From Streptomyces sp. NBC_01445 (GTDB taxonomy: Bacteria > Actinomycetota > Actinomycetes > Streptomycetales > Streptomycetaceae), in NCBI RefSeq assembly GCF_035918235.1, contig NZ_CP109485.1, positions 5,332,001 through 5,396,000 on the forward strand: a DNA stretch of 64,000 nucleotides, given 5' to 3'. Shown piece after piece: positions 55,438 through 64,000 of this stretch. Each line of letters starts with the position of its first letter. The stretch's first letter is position 1. The notes under the pieces are model-generated. The model was not told the origin of the DNA and ran no database searches. It saw only the letters and a program-made list of their open reading frames with translations. A program made the translations under genes and the position numbers.

Positions 55438-55899
55438 ATGCGCGAGTCGGTACAGGCAGTACAAGCAGAGGTCATGATGAGCTTCCTCGTCTCCGAGGAA
55501 CTCTCGTTCCGCATCCCGGTGGAGCTGCGGTACGCCGCTGCTGATCCCTACGCCGTGCGGCTGACCTTCCACCTCCCTGGGGACGCCCCGGTGACCTGGG
55601 CCTTCGGCCGAGAGCTCCTGGTGGACGGGGTGGCCGGTCCCTGCGGCGACGGCGATGTACGCATCGAGCCGGTGGAACTGGCCGGCAGACCGGGCGAGAT
55701 GCCGGGCGAGGTGCACATCAGGCTCCAAGTGGGCGGTGACCAGGCGCTGTTCCGGGCGGGCGTCGCTCCCCTCGTCGCCTTCCTCGACCGCACCGACAAG
55801 CTCGTACCGCTCGGCCAGGAGCGGGCGCTCGCCGACTTCGAGGCGCATCTCGACGAGGCACTCGACCGGATCCTCGCCGAGGAGCAGAGCGCCGGCTGA
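55438..55899 (+). CDS. ssgA: SsgA, sporulation cell-division activator
   Basis: 153 residues from 55438 (MRESVQAVQAEVMMSFLVSEE). The core FRIPVELRYAAADPYAVRLTFHLPG and TWAFGRELL identify the SsgA-like protein family unique to sporulating actinomycetes. SsgA helps position SsgB and so FtsZ at sporulation septa. An inner ATG at 55477 with AGAGG 5 nt upstream is also a possible start. Just downstream of ssgR. Confidence 0.93.
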   Translation: MRESVQAVQAEVMMSFLVSEELSFRIPVELRYAAADPYAVRLTFHLPGDAPVTWAFGRELLVDGVAGPCGDGDVRIEPVELAGRPGEMPGEVHIRLQVGGDQALFRAGVAPLVAFLDRTDKLVPLGQERALADFEAHLDEALDRILAEEQSAG

Positions 55900-55978
55900 C
55901 GGGCTCCAGGAGTCCGCGGATCATCAACTGACGTAACGCTTCAGCAGACCGGTGCCCTCGGGGTGCCCTCGCAGGGGT

Positions 55979-57331
55979 TCAGCGCTTCCGTCGCCGACCT
56001 CTTCCTCCGCGTGCCGGACCGGCCGCGGCAGCGGACGGGGATCCCGGCCGGTCGGCCGAGACCACCAGGGCCGCGAGCGCGGTCGTCACCGGTACCGAGG
56101 CGACCAGCCCGATAGAGCCCACCAGAGTCCGCACGATCTCCACGGCCACCAGCTCACTGTTGGCCACGGTGCCCACACTGCTCTGCGCGATCGAGAAGAG
56201 CAGCAACAGCGGCAGCGCCGCGCCCGCGTACGCAAGGACGAGCGTGTTGACCACGGACGCGATGTGGTCGCGGCCGATCCGGATGCCCGCGCGGTACAGG
56301 CCGCGCCAGCCCATCGTCGGGTCCGCCTGATGCAGCTCCCACACCGCCGACGTCTGCGTGACCGTCACATCGTCGAGCACACCGAGCGAACCGATGATGA
56401 CGCCGGCGAGCAGCAGACCACTCATGTCGATGGACGGGTAAAGACCGTGGATCAGGCCCGTGTTGTCGTCCGTGTTGCCGGTCAGCGCCGCCCAGCCGAT
56501 GAACAGCGAGCCGAGCAGACCGATCAGGACCAGCGACACGAGCGTGCCGAGCACCGCGACCGATGTCCGGGCCGTCAGACCGTGACACAGGTAGAGCGCG
56601 ATCAGCATGATGGCGCTCGCCCCGATCACCGCCACCACCAGCGGATTCGAGCCCTGCAGGATCGCGGGCAGGATGAAGAAGGTCAGCACCATGAAGCTGA
56701 TCGCCAGCGCGACGAGCGCCATGACACCCCGCAGCCGGCCCACGACGACCACCGCCAGCGCGAAGATCCCGGCGAGCAGCGCCATCGGGAGCCTGCGGTC
56801 CACATCGGTGACGGAGTACTGAAGTTCTTTGGGCGCGTCGGGCGCGTAGGCCACGATCACCTTCTGGCCCTCGTGCAACTGCCGTGGTGAGTCCGGCTGC
56901 ACGATCTCCGTGAACGTACGGCCGGTGTCCTTGCCGGTGTCGACGCGGACCGTGGCCTTCTCGCATGTGCCCTTCGCCTGTTGCTCGGCGGTCTGGCCCT
57001 CGGCGGTCGACGTATCGCCGGTGGGGGTGTCGCCGGAGGCGTTGACGGACTTGCAGTCGACCTTGTCGACCTTTGTGACGGTGCCCTGTTGGGTCTGCCG
57101 GTCGAAGCCGACGCCGGTACGGGCGTGGGACGGGGCGCCGCCGGGCCAGAGCACCACGAGGCCGACCACGACCGCCACGGAGAACGGGATCAGTACCGCG
57201 GCGATGACCTTGCGCAAGTGCTTGGAAACGGGCGCGGCGGGGCCGTGGCTGTGGGAGTGCCCGTGTTCGGCGCTCCCCTGGCCATGGGGCGGATGCGGCG
57301 GCGTGGACGGAGGCTGCGGCGTGCTGGTCAC
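55979..57331 (-). CDS. YibE/F-like membrane protein
   Basis: 450 residues from GTG. A His/Pro-rich N-terminus (HGQGSAEHGHSHSHGP), an early helix (VIAAVLIPFSVAVVVGLVVLWPGG), an outside domain of about 100 residues, then about seven helices. LGVLDDVTVTQTSAVWEL and MAAHREG-free core GLIHGLYPSIDMSGLLLAGVIIG fit the YibE/F family. Function unknown; His-rich N-terminus hints at metal binding. Divergent from the thiC riboswitch. Confidence 0.85.
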   Translation of the reverse strand: MTSTPQPPSTPPHPPHGQGSAEHGHSHSHGPAAPVSKHLRKVIAAVLIPFSVAVVVGLVVLWPGGAPSHARTGVGFDRQTQQGTVTKVDKVDCKSVNASGDTPTGDTSTAEGQTAEQQAKGTCEKATVRVDTGKDTGRTFTEIVQPDSPRQLHEGQKVIVAYAPDAPKELQYSVTDVDRRLPMALLAGIFALAVVVVGRLRGVMALVALAISFMVLTFFILPAILQGSNPLVVAVIGASAIMLIALYLCHGLTARTSVAVLGTLVSLVLIGLLGSLFIGWAALTGNTDDNTGLIHGLYPSIDMSGLLLAGVIIGSLGVLDDVTVTQTSAVWELHQADPTMGWRGLYRAGIRIGRDHIASVVNTLVLAYAGAALPLLLLFSIAQSSVGTVANSELVAVEIVRTLVGSIGLVASVPVTTALAALVVSADRPGSPSAAAAGPARGGRGRRRKR

Positions 57332-57410
57332 CGCCCGATCATCGCAAGAACGGCAGGGGCCCTCTGTTCAGCACGCCAGAAATGACGCTAGCGTGGGGGG
57401 CACCTTTGCA

Positions 57411-59337
<1,927 letters not shown>

Positions 59338-59367
59338 CCTCGCCCACGCCCGTGCGGGCGCCGCGCG

Positions 59368-59402
59368 CTGTCCACCGGTCGCCTTTCGCGGCCGGTGGAC
59401 AG
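59368..59402. terminator. Bidirectional hairpin between thiC and a converging membrane-protein gene
   Basis: CTGTCCACCGG / CCGGTGGACAG arms with a 13-nt loop between the two stops. Confidence 0.78.
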
Positions 59403-59429
59403 GGTGTTCCGGGACCAACGCCTGTCGGC

Positions 59430-60296
59430 CTAGTCCGGCTTGTGGTCCGGCCCTCCGAAGTCGGGGCTTGTGAAGTCCGGGCTCGAGTACGTCGGGCGCG
59501 GGCCCGCAGGGGAGCTGCCGTCGGTGCCCGGGCTGCTGAACCCGGGCCTGTTGTACCCGAGGTGCGGCATGCGGCCCGCTGCTCCGGGGCCGCCCCCGCG
59601 ATTGGCGGGGGCCGGCGGTGGTTCCGCGAGCGCCTCCCGGAGGAACGGCAGGATGCCGCGCTCCAGGAGCACGAGGCACCAGGTTTCCCTGGCCCGGTCC
59701 ACCTCCTCGTTCGACTCGGTGTGCGCGCCGGCCTGCAAGGACGTCGAACCGTTGCGCAGAGCGGTGAGCAGCAGGCCCACTGCGGCGACGAGGATGCCCG
59801 CCACCGTGAGCGCGCCGAACACCCAGCCGGCCGTCAACAGGGTCTGGGCGAACGCCGGTTCAGGATCGAGCATCTTCAGGATGTAGCCGACGAGCAGGAA
59901 GATCGCGGCGGCCGTCCCGGCGAGCACGGGGGCGAGCACCGCGACGACGGCTATGACGCCGGCGCCGGTGGTCTCCGCCACCTCGCCCACGGTGGCGGCC
60001 AGGCCGATCGCTCCGCCGCCGGATTCCGCCGCGCTCTCTCCTTCTCGCAGCGGACGCACGGGCCGGGGCGAGGCGCGCAGGTCGGCGCGGACCTTCACGT
60101 AGTTCTGGTACTCGGTCGCGGCGGCGGCCGTGATCAGTGCGGTGGCGTTGAGCGCCATGGTGCGCAGTTGTTCGGGGTTGAGCCGCTGACCCACTTCGGC
60201 GAGATCAGGGCGGTCCGGTGCGGTACGCAGCGCATCATCGAGGATCCGCTCGAACTCGGGGCGGTCCTCGTTCAGCAGGTGCGGAGCGCTGTTCAT
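59430..60296 (-). CDS. Actinobacterial membrane protein of unknown function
   Basis: 288 residues from the ATG at 60296 (GGGG 8 nt upstream; an ATG two codons earlier is weaker). Polar N-terminal domain (1-110), two strong helices (AGVIAVVAVLAPVLAGTAAAIFLLVGYIL and LLTAGWVFGALTVAGILVAAVGLLLTAL), a middle soluble domain with WCLVLLERGILPFLREAL, then a Pro/Gly/Ser-rich tail. I recognise no family with a known role. Confidence 0.75.
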   Translation of the reverse strand: MNSAPHLLNEDRPEFERILDDALRTAPDRPDLAEVGQRLNPEQLRTMALNATALITAAAATEYQNYVKVRADLRASPRPVRPLREGESAAESGGGAIGLAATVGEVAETTGAGVIAVVAVLAPVLAGTAAAIFLLVGYILKMLDPEPAFAQTLLTAGWVFGALTVAGILVAAVGLLLTALRNGSTSLQAGAHTESNEEVDRARETWCLVLLERGILPFLREALAEPPPAPANRGGGPGAAGRMPHLGYNRPGFSSPGTDGSSPAGPRPTYSSPDFTSPDFGGPDHKPD

Positions 60297-60485
60297 GTGC
60301 ATCCCCCGATGCTCCGTAGGGCTTGGGGGCTCGCATGGGTACGAGCCGTCGGGCAGAACCGGAGGGGAGCCTGCTACGGATAAGCCGATGGTAGAGCGGT
60401 GACGGCACGCGGTGACAGGGGGTTTCCCGAATTCGGCCCGGTGGCCGGACTGAGCCCCCGTTCGGTGCGCCTGCCCGGGGAACGC

Positions 60486-61667
60486 CTAGCTATCCATGGG
60501 GAGTTGCTGGACCAGCAGCTTTCCGGCCATGGTCACTCCGCCGTCCATCGCGATCGCGCGCCCGCCCGCGTACACATGCGGGCCCTCGATCTGCGGGCGG
60601 CTGTCCTCGGACCCGTCCGCCGCGTCCTCGGTGCCTACCTCGCCGAGGAGGTACGGGATGGGGCTGTGGCCGTGGACGACGCGCGCGCCGCCGTAGGTGT
60701 CGAGGAGCTCACGCACGGCTTCGGGTCCGGATTCGTCGCGGAACGCGAAGCGCTTGGTGAATTTGCGGAAGAGGTCCCAGCACTCGTCCGCGTCGTTACG
60801 CGTGAGGGTCTCGCGGACCGTGTCGTTGACCGCCTCGATCGAGTCGCCGTAGTCGAGGTACGAGGTCGTGTCGGAGTGCATCAGGAGGTGGTCGTCCTCC
60901 AGCTCGATCGCGTCGAGCCGGGACATCCACTGGAGATGGACGTCCTGGAGGCGGTCCATATCCGACTTCTGCCCGCCGTTGAGCAGCCAGGCCGCCTGGA
61001 AAGTGGCGGTGCCGGCGCCCGAGTTGACCGGGGTGTCGCCGAAGCGCTTGGCGCCGAGCAGGAGCAGTTCGTGGTTGCCCATGAGGGCCTTGCAGTAGCC
61101 GCCGGCGGCCGCGGCCTCCGCGGACAGGCGCATCACGAGGTCGATGACACCGATGCCGTCGGGCCCGCGGTCGGTGAAGTCGCCGAGGAACCAGAGTCGG
61201 GCGGTGCCGGCCGACCAGCTGCTCTCGGCGTCGATGAGGCCCTGCTCGTACAGGGCCGCGATCAGCTCGTCGAGGTAGCCGTGCACGTCGCCGACGACGT
61301 ACAGCGGGCCGAGCCCCTCGGCGGGACGGGGCGCGGGCTCGGTGTCGATCTGCACCTGGACCGTGTCACCGCGGTTGATGACCGGCAGGTCGCGCTGGGT
61401 GGGCGTGTACCCGTCGGGCTGGTCGAACGCGGGGTCCTGAGGGGAGGGCTCCGCGTAAGCGGGCTCCGGGTGTGACGCCGATGGGTACGACGGCTCCTGG
61501 TGAGCGGGATCCGGCTCCGCCTGCGCGCGCGCGGCAGGGGCGGGCGGAGCGGGGTCGTGGCCGGGCTCCTGGACGTACTCCGGTACGTCATGGACGTACG
61601 CCGGAACGCGGAAGTCGCGCAGCGTCGCCGTGCGCACCTCGGGTCCCTGACCGGCCCCCTGAGTCAT
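60486..61667 (-). CDS. Calcineurin-like (PPP-type) metallophosphoesterase
   Basis: 393 residues from the ATG at 61667 with GGAGGGG upstream. A long disordered Pro/Glu-rich N-terminus (about 1-150) precedes the catalytic domain with GDVHGY, GDFTDRGPDGIGVIDL and GNHELLLL, then VHGHSPIPY. These are the metal and phosphate ligands of PPP serine/threonine phosphatases and related enzymes. Substrate unknown. Confidence 0.9.
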   Translation of the reverse strand: MTQGAGQGPEVRTATLRDFRVPAYVHDVPEYVQEPGHDPAPPAPAARAQAEPDPAHQEPSYPSASHPEPAYAEPSPQDPAFDQPDGYTPTQRDLPVINRGDTVQVQIDTEPAPRPAEGLGPLYVVGDVHGYLDELIAALYEQGLIDAESSWSAGTARLWFLGDFTDRGPDGIGVIDLVMRLSAEAAAAGGYCKALMGNHELLLLGAKRFGDTPVNSGAGTATFQAAWLLNGGQKSDMDRLQDVHLQWMSRLDAIELEDDHLLMHSDTTSYLDYGDSIEAVNDTVRETLTRNDADECWDLFRKFTKRFAFRDESGPEAVRELLDTYGGARVVHGHSPIPYLLGEVGTEDAADGSEDSRPQIEGPHVYAGGRAIAMDGGVTMAGKLLVQQLPMDS

Positions 61668-61845
61668 CGACCCCTCCACCACCATTGCGCCGCCTCTGCA
61701 CCCGATCGGACTGCCTGGTCGCAGCCGCCCGCGGTGTCGTGCGCCCATCATAGGAATGCGGCTCGCGCTGTGTGATGCACCAGGGGTGGTGAATCGGATC
61801 CGGGCGGCTGTTCACCGTGCTTTTCTCCCGAATTGGTACGGGCTT

Positions 61846-61877
61846 TTCCGGGTGGTCTTCGGGGTGACCACCCGGAA
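61846..61877 (-). terminator. Terminator after the LacI-family gene
   Basis: TTCCGGGTGGTC / GACCACCCGGAA arms, 8 bp past the stop; the minus-strand continuation is AAAAGCCC. Confidence 0.8.
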
Positions 61878-61885
61878 GCCGTCGT

Positions 61886-62998
61886 TCAGCCGTGTCCCGG
61901 GGAGCGGGGCGGGCTGACTGTCGTGCGGGGCGGACGGCGCTGGGACGAGGTCCGGACGATGAGTTCCGTCGGTATCACCTGCTCGACCGGCTGGTCCGAT
62001 TCAACCCCTTCGATGGCGTCGATCAGTAGTTGGACGACCGCGGTGCCGATGCGCCGGGGCTTGAGCGAGAGGGTCGTGATGGGCGGTTCCGTGGTGGCGT
62101 AGACGGTCGATTCGCTGCAGCAGACGAGCAGCAGGTCCTCGGGGACGCGCAGGCCGTACCGGCGGGCGGCGGCGAGCAGGTCCGTGCCGTTGGGGTCGAA
62201 GAGTCCGTACACGGCGTCGGGCCGGTCGGGGCGGGCCAGGAGCCGGTCGGCGGCGACGGCCCCCGCGCACGGGTCGTGCGCGGGATAGGACTCGTACACG
62301 GGTTCCTGCCCGATCCGCTCGCACCAGTGCAGGTACGCGGAGGTGGACAGATGGGTGTACGTGTCCGTGGTCGTGCCGGTGAGCAGTCCGATGCGGCGGG
62401 CCCCCGCGGCGGCGAGGTGGTCGAGGATGCCGAGGACGGCAGCCTCGTGGTCGTTGTCGACCCAGGCGGTGACGGGGAGCGTGCCGGCGGGGCGTCCGTC
62501 GGAGACGACGGGCAGGCCCTGGCGAACCAGCTCGGTGACCACCGGGTCGTGGTCGGAGGGGTCGATGACGACGGTGCCGTCGAGAGCGACGTTCGACCAG
62601 ACGTCATGGCGTGAGGTGGCGGGCAGGATGACTAAGGCGTACCCGCGGGCGAGCGCCGCCGAGGTGGCGGCTCTCGCCATTTCCGCGAAGTACGCGAATT
62701 CGGTGAAGGTGAAAGGTTCATCCCCGTAGGTCGTGACGGTCAGGCCGATCAGGCCCGACTTTCCGGTACGGAGCGTTCGGGCCGCCGCGGAGGGGCGATA
62801 GCCCAACCGGTCGGCGACCTCGCGGACATGGCGTCGGGTGGCGTCCGGGAGCCGGCCCTTACCGTTGAGCGCATCGGAGACAGTCGTGATGGAGACCCCG
62901 GCGGCGGCGGCAACGTCTCTGATGCCCGCCCGCACCTGCCGGGTGCCCCGGCGGGTGGTCTCTGCCCGGCTCACCTGGTGCTTCCCTGCTGCTGTCAT
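61886..62998 (-). CDS. LacI-family transcriptional regulator
   Basis: 370 residues from the ATG at 62998. HTH IRDVAAAAGVSITTVSDALNGKGRLPDATRRHVREVADRLGY (split) and hinge AARTLRTG are classic, then a sugar-binding-type effector domain. It likely represses sugar uptake genes, but no transporter is in view. A 12-bp palindrome GTGCATATGCAC (63039-63050) about 40 bp upstream is an operator candidate. Confidence 0.92.
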   Translation of the reverse strand: MTAAGKHQVSRAETTRRGTRQVRAGIRDVAAAAGVSITTVSDALNGKGRLPDATRRHVREVADRLGYRPSAAARTLRTGKSGLIGLTVTTYGDEPFTFTEFAYFAEMARAATSAALARGYALVILPATSRHDVWSNVALDGTVVIDPSDHDPVVTELVRQGLPVVSDGRPAGTLPVTAWVDNDHEAAVLGILDHLAAAGARRIGLLTGTTTDTYTHLSTSAYLHWCERIGQEPVYESYPAHDPCAGAVAADRLLARPDRPDAVYGLFDPNGTDLLAAARRYGLRVPEDLLLVCCSESTVYATTEPPITTLSLKPRRIGTAVVQLLIDAIEGVESDQPVEQVIPTELIVRTSSQRRPPRTTVSPPRSPGHG

Positions 62999-63410
62999 GG
63001 CGAGCCGATAGTAGGGCTCATGTGGCGGGGCGGCGTGAGTGCATATGCACGCGTTGACAGGCACGTTTCTGCATGGCCAGAGTGGGTCAATGACCTTGGA
63101 AATCAAGGGAGTTGAGCGCATCGACGCCAGGACGTCACTTGTCGGCGCGCGTGGGCCTGCCAAGTCGGTGATGTTGCGAGTAGGTCTCAACTCACCTTCA
63201 CGGGGGATGCGCGCCACGGCGCGAGCTACCGGCGCGCACTGAGAAGGGGAGCGCTCCCCCTCCTCCGTACGCCTCTGGGAGGTCCGCGGCAGTCGTCATG
63301 GGTGGTGTCGGACGACCACCCGGCAGGTCGAGGGCCCCGAGCCATTGGGGTCTGCCGCGAATCCTCTTAAGGTGAGCAGTATTGAAATGGTGGTCGCGAG
63401 GAGGACTGCG
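62999..63410. promoter_or_regulatory. LacI-hisC intergenic region
   Basis: 412 bp. It holds the 12-bp palindrome at 63039, a TTGACA at 63054-63059 without a clear -10, and an open frame (63039-63242) that I do not think is coding. No tRNA was seen. The hisC ribosome site (GCGAGGAGG) is near 63396-63404. Confidence 0.5.
63039..63050. promoter_or_regulatory. Operator candidate upstream of the LacI gene
   Basis: GTGCATATGCAC, a perfect 12-bp palindrome, right before TTGACA. Confidence 0.5.
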
Positions 63411-64000
63411 GTGAGCGAGACGAGCCCCAAGCTGCGTGCCGAGCTGGAGGGTATTCCCACCTACAAGCCGGGCAAGGCTGCCGCGGCCGGGGGGCCGGTG
63501 GCGTACAAGCTGTCCTCGAACGAGAACCCCTATCCGCCGCTTCCCGGCGTGATGGAGAGTGCCGTCGCGGCGGCCGGTTCCTTCAACCGCTACCCGGACA
63601 TGGCCTGCACCGGGCTGATGAACGAGCTGGCGGAACGATTCGCGGTGCCGGTCACGCACCTGGCCACGGGCACCGGCTCGGTCGGGGTCGCGCAGCAGCT
63701 GCTCCAGGCGACCAGCGGTCCCGGCGACGAGGTCATCTACGCCTGGCGGTCCTTCGAGGCGTACCCGATCATCACGCAGATCAGCGGTGCCAAGGCGGTG
63801 GAGGTGCCGCTGACGTCCGGTGAGGTCCACGACCTCGACGCGATGGCCGACGCGATCACCGACCGCACGCGCCTGATCTTCGTGTGCAACCCGAACAACC
63901 CGACCGGCACGGTGGTGCGCCGGGCCGAGCTCGAGCGGTTCCTGGACCGGGTCCCGAGCGACGTCCTGGTCGTGCTCGACGAGGCGTACCGCGAGTTCAT
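63411..64000 (+). CDS. hisC: Histidinol-phosphate aminotransferase (partial, runs off window)
   Basis: About 196 codons from the GTG at 63411, [22 protein letters not shown], with [37 protein letters not shown] and [11 protein letters not shown], ending in [10 protein letters not shown] at the edge. This is the HisC N-terminal half; the PLP lysine is beyond the window. HisC makes histidinol phosphate; some Streptomyces carry two copies, so it may be the second (phenylalanine-type) copy. Confidence 0.92.
   Translation, partial: MSETSPKLRAELEGIPTYKPGKAAAAGGPVAYKLSSNENPYPPLPGVMESAVAAAGSFNRYPDMACTGLMNELAERFAVPVTHLATGTGSVGVAQQLLQATSGPGDEVIYAWRSFEAYPIITQISGAKAVEVPLTSGEVHDLDAMADAITDRTRLIFVCNPNNPTGTVVRRAELERFLDRVPSDVLVVLDEAYREF

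Noticed and set aside
63039..63242. 67-residue plus-strand frame upstream of hisC
   Set aside because: Weak codon bias and no clear ribosome site; overlaps the LacI promoter region.
63000..63400. Possible tRNA or integration site in the LacI-hisC gap
   Set aside because: No cloverleaf or TTCGANTC T-loop pattern seen.

Overview
The window is about 72% G+C by eye, with GTG starts, few A/T third positions and a gene order that I recognise as the replication-origin region of a Streptomyces (or very close actinomycete) chromosome. Gene content (long-linker DnaA, split MurJ and pseudokinase, ssgR-ssgA, FemX, dozens of Shine-Dalgarno-led GTG starts) and the repeated 14-bp centromere sequence GTTTCACGTGAAAC support this. 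No rRNA, tRNA, IS element, prophage or CRISPR array was seen.

Layout. 1-5.5 kb: recF (N-terminal part), gnd, dnaN, the oriC region packed with DnaA boxes, and dnaA, all on the minus strand. 5.9-9.4 kb: rpmH-rnpA-yidD-yidC-jag-rsmG on the plus strand (ribosome/RNase P/membrane insertion). 9.4-13 kb: parA-parB and an acetyltransferase. 13.1-22.8 kb, minus strand: trxA, trxB (with a sigma-R type promoter), anti-sigma factor, ECF sigma factor, a membrane pseudokinase, murJ and a DUF6049 exported protein; this block matches the mycobacterial sigM-mviN neighbourhood. 23-28 kb: cca, an LppU-like protein, an MFS permease, ino1 and a PadR regulator. 28.7-35.9 kb: cell-envelope genes (class A PBP, GT87 glycosyltransferase, alanine-racemase-like protein, FemX). 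36.1-37.9 kb: rpsF-ssb-rpsR-rplI. 38-41.2 kb: MATE exporter and dnaB. 41.3-53.5 kb: accessory metabolism and regulation (serine hydrolase, three GNATs in the wider region, MarR plus MFS pair, HbpS/GlcG-like protein, DUF2269 protein, a broken HAD phosphatase gene, a flavohaemoprotein, Nudix, LysR, a cystathionine lyase, ptpA). 53.6-64 kb: cupin, DUF5326, ssgR-ssgA (sporulation division), YibE/F, a TPP riboswitch with thiC, two envelope/phosphatase genes, a LacI regulator and the start of hisC.

How it fits together. Replication initiation (DnaA, DnaN, DnaB, SSB, RecF) and segregation (ParA, ParB) genes lie with their cis sites. I count ten perfect and four one-mismatch parS-type 14-mers between 9.7 and 57.5 kb, and none between 1 and 9.7 kb. 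Several are built into codons, into hairpins between convergent genes, and (as a one-mismatch copy) into the variable arm of the thiC TPP riboswitch. Perfect DnaA boxes also lie outside oriC, in front of dnaA/rpmH, parA and dnaB. I see no clearly new defence or mobile system; the unusual features are mostly dual-use cis elements, a repeat-expanded DnaA linker and one decayed gene.
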